Assembly (NCBI GenBank): GCA_035651815.1
Contig: DASRFB010000089.1
Span: 1-64,000, forward strand
Source: VBDM01 sp035651815
GTDB taxonomy: Bacteria; Pseudomonadota; Gammaproteobacteria; Burkholderiales; SG8-39
Direction: 5' to 3'
DNA length: 64,000 nt
The translations under genes were made by a program, and so were the position numbers. The notes below the pieces were generated by a model. That model saw only the letters and a program-made list of their open reading frames with translations, was not told where the DNA came from and ran no database searches. Shown here in pieces: positions 40,481 through 49,167 of this stretch. Every line of letters begins with the position of its first letter. The stretch's first letter is position 1.

Positions 40481-42816
40481 GGGTGCACCGGCGCCGGGCG
40501 CGGCTCGCCGCGGCGGGCGAGCGCCGCGGAGAAAATGAGCGCGAGCATGGCGCCGGTCCCGACCGTGGACCCGATCGCGCTCAGCAGCGGCACCCGGGAG
40601 AAGGCGAGGAGCCCGAAGCCGATGATCGTCGACAGGCACGCGAACCCGAGCGACACGACGGTGCGCCCGCGGTCCTGTTCCGACGCCGCGCGCCGCTCGA
40701 AGAACAGCGAGTAGTTGGAGCCCACCGCGACCACCAGCAGCAGCCCGACGAGATGAAACATCGAGAGCTTTCCGGCGACCAGCAGGAGACCCGCCGCGGT
40801 GAGCACGACCGCGGCGACGAGCGGCGCGAGAACGTCGAAGACGCGCGCCGCCGAGCGCAGCGTGACCGACAGCAGCACCGCGATCGCGAGCGCGCCGAGC
40901 AGGGAGTGCGCGAGGGCCTCGCGGCGGTAATCGCGGTACATCGTCTCCGACTCGCCTTTCAGGTCGACCAGCACCGCGGAGCCGCCGCCCGCGGCGGCGA
41001 CCTCCCGGGCGATGTCGTCGGGGCGCGTCACGCCGCGAAGCGGCAGCATGGCGGCCCAGCCGGCGCCGCGCTGCACGAGCAGTGCGTCGACCTTGAGCGC
41101 GAAGTGCGTCCCGTCGAGGGCGTCGCGGCCGAGCGGCGCCGCGGTGCGCGCGGCCCCGGCCTCCGCGACGAAGGGCTCGAACAGCCCGGTGCGGAACGGC
41201 AGCCCCTCGAGCGCCTTCTGCAGGTTCGCGCGCAGCTCCTGCGCCGGCGGCAGCGCGGCCTGGCGCGCGCGCTGCGTCTCGCGGCTCGGCAGCGACGTCG
41301 CGGGCGACTCGAATCCTTCGAGCCAGCCGCGCGTCACCGATCGCTCGAGCGCCGGCGCGATGCGCTCGCACGCCGCGAGCGCCGCGTCGCGGTCGGCCGC
41401 GTGGATCACCACGAGATGACGCACGTCGGGGGCGCCGAGGTCGCGGCGCAGCTGCCCGTCGAGGCTTTTTTCCTCCGCCGTGACCGGCCCGAGATCGGCG
41501 AGGTCGTCGCTCCAGGCCGATCCGCGGTGCGCGACCAGCACCGCGCCGGCGACGAGCACCGCGGCGAGGGCCGGAACGCGCAGCCTCGGCGCCCACGCGA
41601 GCAGCGACATCGCGCCTCGCTCGAGGGCCGCGATGCGCGGTCCCCGGAACGCGCCGGGGACCAGCGCCGGCAGCACCCAGCGCGTCACCGCCGCTGCGAC
41701 GACGAGCCCGGCGATCGAGAACAGCCCGAGCTGCGCGAGGCCGCTGAAGCCCGAGAGCAGCATCGCCGAGAAGCCGCAGATCGAGGTCAGCACGCCGAGC
41801 CGTAGCGTCGGCCAGATGCGCTCGAACGCCGCGCGCGCCGGCGCCCCGGGCGCGATGCGCGTGAGCAGGTAGATCGCATAGTCGACGCCCTCCCCGATCA
41901 GCGTGACGCCGAAGCCGAGCGTCACCCCGTGCACCGAGCCGTAGGCTATACCCACCGCCGCGACGCCCGCGAGCGCGCCGCTCGCGACCGGCACGAGCGC
42001 GAGCCCGAGCACGCGCGGCGAGCGGTACAGCGCGAGCAGCATGGCGCCGATCAGCACCGTCGCGATCATCGAGAAGCGCAGCGCGTCTCCCTTGATGCGC
42101 TCGCGCGCGTAGACGGAGAACACGCCGGGCCCCGCGAGCAGGAGCTTCGCCCCGGTGCCGCGCCGCGCCGGCTCGAAGGCCGCCCGGATCGCCGCCACCG
42201 CGTGCTCCTGGGCGTCGATATCGTAGCCCGCCGCGCGCGTCTGCGCGACCAGCAGCGCCCGCGTGCCGTCGGCGGAGAACCAGACGCCGTGGCGCGTCGC
42301 GGGACGGGCGGCGCCCTGCAGCTGGGAGAGCAGCCGCAGCATCTCGCCTCCCGGGTCGGACGGCAGCGCGCGGCGCATCAGCATTCCGGCCGGCGAATTG
42401 AGCATCTGCAGGTCTTCCTGCAGGCTCGCGCGCAGGCCCGCCGCGCTGTAGCGCTCGGGCGTCACACCGGGGCTGAGCAGGTAACGGTTGCGCCAGAGGA
42501 AGTCGCGGTCGGCCTCGATCGCGGCGTCGTCGCCGTTGTCGACCGAGCTGAAGCGCGCGTCGCGACGCAGCGCGCCCGTCACGCGCTTGCTCGCCTCGGC
42601 CAGCTTGTCCGGGGCGTCGCCTTCGATCCCGACCAGGATCAGCCGCGACACCACGCCCTCGCGCAGCTGCTCGACCAGCACCTGCTGCTCGGGCGACGGC
42701 GAGCGCGGCAGGAAGGCCGAGAGGTCCGTGCTGAACTCGGTTCGCGCGACGACGAGCACGCACGCGGCGACTCCCGCGAGCCAGGCGAGGACCGGCCAGG
42801 GCCAGCGGCGGCTCAC
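40477..42816 (-). CDS. MMPL/RND-type exporter of the polyene-like cluster
   Basis: This 779-residue membrane protein has two similar halves, each with a first helix, a large periplasmic domain, and a bundle of five helices. The helix near the N-terminus is WPVLAWLAGVAACVLVV; the first bundle includes MIATVLIGAMLLALY and LIGEGVDYAIYLLTRI, the second LVGLLLVVAVGSNYSLFF and LSTIIGFGLLAFSRVPLL. The Gly-x-Asp/Tyr helix pattern fits proton-driven MMPL exporters. It probably moves the polyene lipid to the periplasm together with the LolA-like protein. GTG 42816 overlaps the LolA-like stop (GTGA). Confidence 0.88.
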   Translation of the reverse strand: MSRRWPWPVLAWLAGVAACVLVVARTEFSTDLSAFLPRSPSPEQQVLVEQLREGVVSRLILVGIEGDAPDKLAEASKRVTGALRRDARFSSVDNGDDAAIEADRDFLWRNRYLLSPGVTPERYSAAGLRASLQEDLQMLNSPAGMLMRRALPSDPGGEMLRLLSQLQGAARPATRHGVWFSADGTRALLVAQTRAAGYDIDAQEHAVAAIRAAFEPARRGTGAKLLLAGPGVFSVYARERIKGDALRFSMIATVLIGAMLLALYRSPRVLGLALVPVASGALAGVAAVGIAYGSVHGVTLGFGVTLIGEGVDYAIYLLTRIAPGAPARAAFERIWPTLRLGVLTSICGFSAMLLSGFSGLAQLGLFSIAGLVVAAAVTRWVLPALVPGAFRGPRIAALERGAMSLLAWAPRLRVPALAAVLVAGAVLVAHRGSAWSDDLADLGPVTAEEKSLDGQLRRDLGAPDVRHLVVIHAADRDAALAACERIAPALERSVTRGWLEGFESPATSLPSRETQRARQAALPPAQELRANLQKALEGLPFRTGLFEPFVAEAGAARTAAPLGRDALDGTHFALKVDALLVQRGAGWAAMLPLRGVTRPDDIAREVAAAGGGSAVLVDLKGESETMYRDYRREALAHSLLGALAIAVLLSVTLRSAARVFDVLAPLVAAVVLTAAGLLLVAGKLSMFHLVGLLLVVAVGSNYSLFFERRAASEQDRGRTVVSLGFACLSTIIGFGLLAFSRVPLLSAIGSTVGTGAMLALIFSAALARRGEPRPAPVHP

Positions 42817-43421
42817 GAGGCGTCCCGGGTGATGGTCATGGTCGAGCGGTCGCCGCCCGACTCGAAGACCGAGATCGTGTCGATCCCGTCGCGGCGGCCG
42901 TCGATGCGGATCTCGCGCACGACCTCGCGCATCTTCGGCTCGATCGGCACGAGCACGAGGCGCCATTGCGATTCCCGGCCGCTCAGCTCGACACGGTAGA
43001 AGCGGTTCAACGTGCCGAGGTCGCCGGCGAGAGTCGAGCGGATGCTCTCGACGAACGCCCAGAGCACCGGGTAGTCGGGCAGATTCAACACGCGCTTCGG
43101 CCCGCCCTCGATCTTGCCGATCGTGAGCCGCTCGCCGTCGAGGACGAGCGATTCGGGCGCGGGCTTCGTCGTCTGCTTCTCGAGGTGGCCGGGCGCGACG
43201 TACACGAGCGTCCCCGACGAGCGCAGCGGCGCGGTGAGCGCGGCGAGGTCGCGGCGCTCGACGAAGCGTCCCCGGGCCTCCTTCACCTGGGCGAGGCTGC
43301 GCATCAGGTCGGCGACTCCCCAGTCGGCGGCCGCGCCCGGCGCGCACCCGAGCGCGAGCAGCGCGAGGCCGAGCGCGAGCCGCCCGGCCGCGCGCGCGCC
43401 GCGCTCAGCTCCAGTAGTCAT
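42813..43421 (-). CDS. LolA-like periplasmic carrier protein
   Basis: This 202-residue protein has a signal peptide (about 1-32, LALGLALLALGCAPGAAAD) and a LolA/LolB-type half-barrel: VADLMRSLAQVKEARGRFVERRDL, SGTLVYVAPGHLEKQTTKPAPE, LVLDGERLTI. In aryl-polyene clusters such a LolA-like protein is thought to carry the lipid across the periplasm. ATG 43421 overlaps the acyltransferase stop (43405) by 17 bases, and the stop is coupled to the exporter start. Confidence 0.82.
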   Translation of the reverse strand: MTTGAERGARAAGRLALGLALLALGCAPGAAADWGVADLMRSLAQVKEARGRFVERRDLAALTAPLRSSGTLVYVAPGHLEKQTTKPAPESLVLDGERLTIGKIEGGPKRVLNLPDYPVLWAFVESIRSTLAGDLGTLNRFYRVELSGRESQWRLVLVPIEPKMREVVREIRIDGRRDGIDTISVFESGGDRSTMTITRDAS

Positions 43422-44346
43422 AGAAGTTGAACCAGTTGTAGGGCGCGATCCGGCAGTAGTGCTCGAGGCGCGCGGCGTATTTCTGCATCGCCTGGCGCAC
43501 GACCTCGTCGCGCCCGCGCCCCGCCTTGCGCAGGCCCTGCCCCGAGTCCGCCGAAGGGTCGTCGAGCCTCTCGAAATGGATGTCGTACCGGTTGCCGCCG
43601 CGGTACAGGCCGACCATGAGCACGAGCGGCTGCCTCAGCATCGCGGCGAGGCGGAAAGGGCCGAGGGGAAGCGGCGCCGGCGCGCCGAAGAACGTGCACG
43701 GCGCCGTGCCCTCGCCTTCGATGTTGCGGTCGGCGAGGATGCCGACGAACTCGCCCTGCCCGAGCGCCTCGGCCACCTGGAGCATCGAATCGACCGTGCC
43801 GAGCGGGATCACCGGCATGGCGGAGGACGGGTCGACCGCGTCGAGCACGGAATTGAGGTTGCGCGCGTGCTCCTTGTACATGACGAGGCGCACCGGCATC
43901 TCGCATTTCTCGCGGCCGAGGAAGCGGACGATCTCGAAGCTGCCCAGGTGCGCGCCGAGGAGCAGCCCGCCGCTATGCGCGTCGCGCAGCGCGGCCACGA
44001 TCTCCTCGCCGTGGACGCGCACGTCGAAGCGGCCGAACTGGCCGGCGAGAAGGTACATCCGATCCAGGATCACGGCGCCGAACGCGTGGAAATGGCGCCA
44101 CAGGTCGCCGAGCCGCGGCTCGCGGCCGAGCGCCTTGCGCAGGTACAGGCGCGAGGCCGAGCGGTCCGACGGCGAGAACAGCAGGAACCACAGGCACACG
44201 AAGACCAGCACGACGCGCGACGGGCGCCGCCCGAGCAGGAACGCGGCGCGCACGGCGAGGCGCATCAGCCACGGATGGCTGCGCTCGGGGCGCGCCGCCC
44301 ATTCGGGCTTCAGATCGCCGGCTACTCCTTCGGCGCGGCGTTGCAT
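43405..44346 (-). CDS. LpxL/HtrB-type lysophospholipid acyltransferase
   Basis: This 313-residue inner-membrane protein has an N-terminal helix (RVVLVFVCLWFLLF) and the acyltransferase H-x4-E motif in LLLGAHLGSFEIVRFLG, then GTVDSMLQVAEALGQGEFVGILADRN and FGAPAPLPLGPFRLAAML. It would transfer an acyl or polyene group to a sugar or lipid acceptor. The family occurs in aryl-polyene clusters, sometimes fused to a glycosyltransferase; no fusion is seen here. The ATG at 44346 lies within the dehydratase gene end (44322). Confidence 0.87.
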   Translation of the reverse strand: MQRRAEGVAGDLKPEWAARPERSHPWLMRLAVRAAFLLGRRPSRVVLVFVCLWFLLFSPSDRSASRLYLRKALGREPRLGDLWRHFHAFGAVILDRMYLLAGQFGRFDVRVHGEEIVAALRDAHSGGLLLGAHLGSFEIVRFLGREKCEMPVRLVMYKEHARNLNSVLDAVDPSSAMPVIPLGTVDSMLQVAEALGQGEFVGILADRNIEGEGTAPCTFFGAPAPLPLGPFRLAAMLRQPLVLMVGLYRGGNRYDIHFERLDDPSADSGQGLRKAGRGRDEVVRQAMQKYAARLEHYCRIAPYNWFNFYDYWS

Positions 44347-44630
44347 TGCAGCTCCCCTGCGAGCACCGGCGACTCCCCGACCAGGCAGCGGAAGGCGATG
44401 CCGTGCTCCGTCGAGCGCGTGTACTCGATGTGCACGCGGTCGCCCGGACGCGTCGGCGCGAAGAACTTCGCCGACTTCACGATCAGCGGGAAGCGTCCGG
44501 ATTCGGCGCCCGCCTCGATCGCGCGCAGCGCCTCGGCGAGCAGCACGGCGCCGGGGATGATCGGATTTCCCGGGAAGTGTCCCTCCGCCGCGGCGTGGGG
44601 TTGGGCGAAGACGATCTCGGCGGTGGCCAA
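44322..44630 (-). CDS. Hotdog-fold dehydratase (ApeI-like)
   Basis: This 102-residue protein carries the FabA/FabZ-type motif GHFPGNPIIPGAVLLAEALRA with the catalytic His at residue 18, and APTRPGDRVHIEYTRST. It is short but covers a single hotdog domain. It probably pairs with the larger dehydratase at 36447. The start is TTG 44630, one base after the ligase stop (TAG at 44632-44634), so the start depends on coupling. Activity on 3-hydroxyacyl-ACP is an inference from fold and cluster. Confidence 0.8.
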   Translation of the reverse strand: MATAEIVFAQPHAAAEGHFPGNPIIPGAVLLAEALRAIEAGAESGRFPLIVKSAKFFAPTRPGDRVHIEYTRSTEHGIAFRCLVGESPVLAGELQCNAAPKE

Positions 44631-44631
44631 G

Positions 44632-45963
44632 CTACTCGGCCTTGGTCGCGACGCGGATCAGGTCCTCGATCGCGACCCGCGGGAGCTTCCCGGTCTCGTT
44701 CCTCGGGAGCGCGTCGACGAGCATCAGCGGCCGCGGGAGGAAGGCGGCGTCGATGCGCGAGCGCAGCGCCTTCATGACGTCCGCGCGCGTGAGGCCGGGC
44801 GCGACGACGAACGCGATGAGCCGCGTCACGCCCGCTTCTTGCTCGTCGGGCATCACGAACGCGCCGTCGCGCACGCCGTCGATCGAGTTGAGGTGGTAGT
44901 TGAGGTGGGCGAGCGAGGTGCGCTTGCCGGCGATGTTCACGAGATCGCTCGTGCGGCCGTGCAGCCTGAAGCCGCCGTCCGCGTGCACGTCGATCACGTC
45001 GCCGAGGAGCACGTCTCCGGCGATGTGGCCGCCGCTCGCCCAGGTGCCCTTCGCGTCCTTGCGCAGGACCACGCCGGGCAGCGGCTGCCAGTCGGGCGTC
45101 TTGACCGTGCGCCGGCTCGCGAGCTGTCCCGCCTCGGTGCAGCCGTAGATCTCGTGCAGCGGCGCGGCGAACCGCGCCTCGGCCTGCGCGGCGAGCTGCG
45201 GCGCGAGCGGCGCCGTCGCGCACAGCAGGAAATCGGCGGCGGGAGGCGCCGCGGGCTCTCCGAGCAGCGCCGCGAGGTGCACGGGCGTGGTCACGAGCGC
45301 GCGCGGCCGCGGCAGCGCCTCGAGCTCGGCGCACACGTCCGCGGGAAAGAACGGCCGCCCGGCGTGCAGCGCGAGCGCGCCCTGCATCGCGATCAGCACG
45401 GTCGACTCGAAGCCGTACATGTGCTGCGGCTGCACCGTGCCGAGGAGCGTCCACCCCGCGCCGGCGCCGAAGCCGAGCCGCTCGGCCTCGCCGAGCGCGC
45501 TGCGCACGAGGCTGCCCCAGCGCTTGAAGTGCTCGGTCGGCGCGCCGGTCGATCCCGAGGTGAAGACGATCGCGGCCACGTGCGACTCGGGGATCGCGGG
45601 CACGGCCTCGCTCGCGCCGTCGGGAGGCGTCTCGAGCGGCACCACGACGGTGTCGAGCCCCGGGTGGCGCACGTCGGTGTCGCACAGGCAATACTGATCG
45701 GGGTACGACGCCTGGAGCTTCGCGAGCAGGTCCGGGGTATGGTTCGGCGGCAGCAGGCTCGACTGTCCGCGAACGAGCGCCGCGCCGAAGGCGACGGCGA
45801 AGGCGTAGCGGTCGGCGCACGCGTTGAGGGCGTAGCACCGGGCCGGGAGCTGCGCCGCCAGCCGGCGCACGTCGCGCAGGTACTGATCGACGCCGAGCGC
45901 CCTGCCGTGGCGATACGCGAAGATCGATCCGCGCCCGGCGCGGATCAGTGGAAGGTCTGCCAT
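44632..45963 (-). CDS. AMP-binding acyl/aryl ligase (ApeH-like)
   Basis: This 443-residue adenylate-forming enzyme would activate an aromatic or fatty acid starter and load it on ACP. The P-loop is TSGSTGAPTEHFKRWG at about 135-150, where the usual PKG is PTE; a Lys follows at 147. It also shows IYGCTEAGQLASRR, the hinge RLHGRTSDLVNIAGKR and a C-terminal catalytic Lys (RNETGKLPRVAI). At about 440 residues it is shorter than typical ligases and matches those of aryl-polyene clusters. ATG 45963 is clear; it follows the ACP gene by 47 bases. The substrate is not known. Confidence 0.85.
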   Translation of the reverse strand: MADLPLIRAGRGSIFAYRHGRALGVDQYLRDVRRLAAQLPARCYALNACADRYAFAVAFGAALVRGQSSLLPPNHTPDLLAKLQASYPDQYCLCDTDVRHPGLDTVVVPLETPPDGASEAVPAIPESHVAAIVFTSGSTGAPTEHFKRWGSLVRSALGEAERLGFGAGAGWTLLGTVQPQHMYGFESTVLIAMQGALALHAGRPFFPADVCAELEALPRPRALVTTPVHLAALLGEPAAPPAADFLLCATAPLAPQLAAQAEARFAAPLHEIYGCTEAGQLASRRTVKTPDWQPLPGVVLRKDAKGTWASGGHIAGDVLLGDVIDVHADGGFRLHGRTSDLVNIAGKRTSLAHLNYHLNSIDGVRDGAFVMPDEQEAGVTRLIAFVVAPGLTRADVMKALRSRIDAAFLPRPLMLVDALPRNETGKLPRVAIEDLIRVATKAE

Positions 45964-46010
45964 CGCTGGACCCGGGCCCGGGTTCGCCCGCGCGAGCCCG
46001 GGCGCTCCAT

Positions 46011-46310
46011 CTACTTGGTGCGGTGACGCTGAATGTGCTCGCTCAGGCTGCGCAGCGAAGCGAAGATCTTGCGGTTGTTGTCGTCGTCCGAGCGCAGCTT
46101 GATCCCGTACGCCTTCGAGATCGCGAGCGCGATCTCGAGGACGTCGATCGAGTCGAGCCCGAGGCCGTCGCCGTACAGCGGCGCTTCCGGGTCGATGTCC
46201 GCGACCTGCACGTCCAGATTCAGCGCGGTCACGATCAGATCGGCGAGCTTGCGCTCCTCCGCGGTCATCGCGCCGTCCCGCGGCATCGCTTCCGTTGCGA
46301 GGTTGTTCAT
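46011..46310 (-). CDS. Acyl carrier protein of the polyene-like cluster
   Basis: This 99-residue ACP has the phosphopantetheine attachment Ser54 in GLGLDSIDVLEIALAISKAYG. An N-terminal extension of about 14 residues precedes the fold. It is the first gene of the cluster. AGGGGAC precedes ATG 46310. The last residues are basic (SLSEHIQRHRTK), unusual for an ACP. Only one ACP is seen, whereas known aryl-polyene clusters usually carry two. Confidence 0.92.
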   Translation of the reverse strand: MNNLATEAMPRDGAMTAEERKLADLIVTALNLDVQVADIDPEAPLYGDGLGLDSIDVLEIALAISKAYGIKLRSDDDNNRKIFASLRSLSEHIQRHRTK

Positions 46311-46378
46311 GTCCCCTGTCCCTGAAATCGGCCTTATCCCGAGTGCGGCCCCAGCGCCGGGCCCGGCGGCCAGGCACG

Positions 46379-46384
46379 ATTATA
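46379..46384 (-). promoter_or_regulatory. Candidate -10 element of the polyene-like cluster
   Basis: A perfect TATAAT on the minus strand (46384-46379), about 69 bases before the ACP ATG, in the 150-base gap after purA. A clear -35 is not visible at the right spacing, so an activator may be needed. Confidence 0.45.
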
Positions 46385-46460
46385 TAGCCGCGGGCCCCCG
46401 CCAAGGCCCAATTTCGGTGCGCAAAAGTGCTCCAAAAGGAGGAGGCGGCCGGCCCGAGGG

Positions 46461-47753
46461 TCAGTGGAACGGGTGGCGCAGGACGATCGTCTCCTTGCGC
46501 TCGGCGCCGGTCGAGATCATGTCGACCGAGACCCCGCACAGCGCCTGCAGCCGCTCGAGGTACGCCCGCGCCCGCGCCGGCAGCTTTCCGTACTCGCTGA
46601 TGCCGACCGTGCTCTCGCGCCAGCCCGGCATGTCCTCGTAGACCGGCTCGCAGCGCGCCGCGTCCTCGGCTCCGAGCGGCAGCAGGTCGTGCATCGCCCC
46701 GCCGATGCGGTAGCCGGTGCAAAGGCGCACCGTCTCCATGCCGTCGAGGACGTCGAGCTTCGTGATGCACAGTCCGGACACGCCGTTGATCTGGATCGCC
46801 CGGCGCAGCGCCGGGGCGTCGAACCAGCCGCAGCGGCGCGGGCGCCCGGTGGTCGCGCCGAATTCCTGCCCGCGCCGGCGCAGCAGCTCGCCCACCGCGT
46901 TGTCCTGCTCGGTCGGGAACGGGCCCGCCCCGACGCGCGTGGCGTACGCCTTGGTGATGCCGAGCACGTGGTGCAGCATTTGCGGACCGACGCCCGCGCC
47001 GGCGGCGGCGGCGCCGGCGACGCAGTTGCTCGAGGTGACGTACGGGTACGTCCCGTGGTCGACGTCGAGCAGCGTGCCCTGCGCGCCCTCGAACAGCAGG
47101 TTCTCGCCCCGATGGTTCGCGTCGTACAGCGCGCGCGCGACGTCGGCCACGAGCGGCGCGAGGCGCGGCGCGAGCGCGAGCGCCTCGTCGCGGACGCGGC
47201 CGTACTCGACGGGCTTCGCGCCGAGGTACTTCGTCAGGACGAAATTGTGATAGTCGAGCAGCGGCTCGAGCTTGGCGCCGAAGCGCGCCGGGTGGAACAG
47301 GTCCTGCAGCCGGATCGCGCGGCGCGCGACCTTGTCCTCGTACGCCGGTCCGATGCCGCGCCCGGTCGTGCCGATCTTCGCGTCGCCCTGGCGCGACTCG
47401 CGCGCGACGTCGATCGCGGCGTGGTACGGCAGGATCAGCGGGCAGGCCTCGGACACCCGCAGCCGGCCCTCGAGGTCGACGCCGGCGCGCTCGAGCGCGG
47501 CCATCTCGTCGACGAGCGCCTGCGGCGAGAGCACGACGCCGTTGCCGATGTAGCAGGTGACGCCCGAGCGCAGGATTCCGGAGGGCACCAGGTGCAGCAC
47601 CGTCTTCTCCCCGCCGATCACCAGCGTGTGCCCGGCGTTGTGCCCGCCCTGGAAGCGCACCACGCCCTGCGCGTGGTCGGTGAGCCAGTCGACGACCTTG
47701 CCTTTGCCCTCGTCACCCCACTGCGTGCCGATCACGACGACGTTCTTTGCCAT
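46461..47753 (-). CDS. purA: Adenylosuccinate synthetase
   Basis: This 430-residue enzyme makes adenylosuccinate from IMP and aspartate with GTP, the first committed step to AMP. The N-terminal GTP loop GTQWGDEGKGKVVDWL, the IMP-binding QGGHNAGHT, TTGRGIGPAYEDK and the C-terminal KLPARARAYLERL are canonical. Length is normal. ATG 47753 is 29 bases after the hisZ stop. The hisZ-purA order is common in betaproteobacteria. Confidence 0.97.
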   Translation of the reverse strand: MAKNVVVIGTQWGDEGKGKVVDWLTDHAQGVVRFQGGHNAGHTLVIGGEKTVLHLVPSGILRSGVTCYIGNGVVLSPQALVDEMAALERAGVDLEGRLRVSEACPLILPYHAAIDVARESRQGDAKIGTTGRGIGPAYEDKVARRAIRLQDLFHPARFGAKLEPLLDYHNFVLTKYLGAKPVEYGRVRDEALALAPRLAPLVADVARALYDANHRGENLLFEGAQGTLLDVDHGTYPYVTSSNCVAGAAAAGAGVGPQMLHHVLGITKAYATRVGAGPFPTEQDNAVGELLRRRGQEFGATTGRPRRCGWFDAPALRRAIQINGVSGLCITKLDVLDGMETVRLCTGYRIGGAMHDLLPLGAEDAARCEPVYEDMPGWRESTVGISEYGKLPARARAYLERLQALCGVSVDMISTGAERKETIVLRHPFH

Positions 47754-47782
47754 GAGCCGAGTCTACACCGCGCAGCGCGCGG

Positions 47783-48934
47783 CTAGAGCTTCTTCACCGC
47801 CCAGCGTCCGCCGCGCTTGACGAGCGCGCGGTCGCAGCCGAGCTCGGCGCGCGAGCCGCCGTGGCCGGGCAGGTCGACCACGACCGACTCGCCGGCACGG
47901 CGCAGCTTCGCCACCGCCTCGGCGAGATTGCGATCGCGCGAATACGGCGCGCGGATGGCGCCGCGCTCGCGGCCCTTCGGTGCGATCCGCGCCAGCTCGC
48001 GCAGATCCATGCTGAAGCCGGTCGCCGGGCGCGCGCGGCCGAAGGCCTTGCCGACCTCGTCGTAGCGCCCGCCGAGAGCCACGGCGTTCGACACGCCCGA
48101 CGCGTACGCCGCGAACACCACGCCCGTGTGGTAGTGGTATCCGCGCAAGTCGGCCAGGTCGATGCCGACCGGGAAGTCCGCGCCCGCGGTGAGCGCGCGC
48201 AGGTCGCGCAGCGCCGCCGCGACCTCCGGATGCCGCGGGAGCTCGCGCGCGGCGCGCGCGAGCACCTCGCGCCCGCCGTAGAGCTCGGGCAGGGCGAGCA
48301 ACGCCGCGCGCGTCGCCTTCGGCAGCCGGCGCGTCGCCGATTCGAGCGAGGGCCGGTCCTTCGCCTCGAGCGCCTGGTGCAGCTCGGTCTCCAGCTCGGC
48401 GCCGACTCCGCCGCGCCGGCACAGCGCGCGGAAGATGGCGACGTGCCCGAGATCGATGCGCGGCTCGCGGATGCCGCTCGCGCGCAGCGCCTGCACCGCC
48501 AGGACCTGCACCTCGCGGTCGCTCTCGATGCCGGCGTGCCCGTAGACCTCGGCGCCGATCTGCAGCGGCTCGCGCGTCGCATCGAGCCCGCGGGGACGCG
48601 CGTGCAGCACGCTGCCGCAGTAGCACAGCCGGGCGACGCCCTCGCGGTTCAGCAGGTGCGCGTCGATGCGCGCGACCTGCGGCGTGATGTCGGCGCGCAC
48701 GCCCATCATGCGGCCGGAGATCTGGTCGACCAGCTTGAACGTGCGCAGGTCGAGGTCGTGGCCGGTGCCCGAGAGCAGCGACTCCAGGTACTCGAGCATC
48801 GGCGGGATGACGAGCTCGTAGCCGTGCCCGCGGAACAGCTCGAGCAGGCGGCGGCGCAGCCGCTCGATGCGCCAGGCCTCGGCGGGCAGGATGTCGTCGA
48901 TGTTCTCGGGCAGCACCCAGTTGCGCATGGTCAT
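47783..48934 (-). CDS. hisZ: ATP phosphoribosyltransferase regulatory subunit
   Basis: This 383-residue protein is a catalytically inactive histidyl-tRNA synthetase paralogue that forms the ATP phosphoribosyltransferase with short HisG in histidine synthesis. It shows NWVLPENIDDILPAEAWRIERLRR, RADITPQVARID, RLCYCGSVL and GGRYDEVGKAFGRARPATGFS. ATG 48934 overlaps the DUF2065 stop (ATGA); a second ATG at 48928 is possible. Its presence implies a short-form HisG elsewhere. Confidence 0.94.
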   Translation of the reverse strand: MTMRNWVLPENIDDILPAEAWRIERLRRRLLELFRGHGYELVIPPMLEYLESLLSGTGHDLDLRTFKLVDQISGRMMGVRADITPQVARIDAHLLNREGVARLCYCGSVLHARPRGLDATREPLQIGAEVYGHAGIESDREVQVLAVQALRASGIREPRIDLGHVAIFRALCRRGGVGAELETELHQALEAKDRPSLESATRRLPKATRAALLALPELYGGREVLARAARELPRHPEVAAALRDLRALTAGADFPVGIDLADLRGYHYHTGVVFAAYASGVSNAVALGGRYDEVGKAFGRARPATGFSMDLRELARIAPKGRERGAIRAPYSRDRNLAEAVAKLRRAGESVVVDLPGHGGSRAELGCDRALVKRGGRWAVKKL

Positions 48935-49125
48935 CCGCCGCCGAAGAGCAGCAGGATCAGCACGCCGACGAGCATCGAGCTCAGCGCGAAGAAGCGGATC
49001 TGTCCATCCGAGAACTCGGTGATGCGGCGGAAGATCTCGCGCCACCGGGCGGGGGCGAGGAAGGGCAGGATGCCTTCCAGAATCAGCATCAGCGCGAACG
49101 CCATCACCAGGGTGGTGTACGTCAT
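48931..49125 (-). CDS. DUF2065 small membrane protein
   Basis: This 64-residue protein has two transmembrane helices (LVMAFALMLILEGILPFLAP and FFALSSMLVGVLILLLFG) joined by a short basic loop. DUF2065 genes are regularly found between hflC and hisZ or purA; the function is unknown. Its stop overlaps the hisZ start. Confidence 0.9.
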   Translation of the reverse strand: MTYTTLVMAFALMLILEGILPFLAPARWREIFRRITEFSDGQIRFFALSSMLVGVLILLLFGGG

Positions 49126-49167
49126 CCCTCGCCTCTCCCTATGCCCGCCCTGGCGTCGGCGGGCGAG

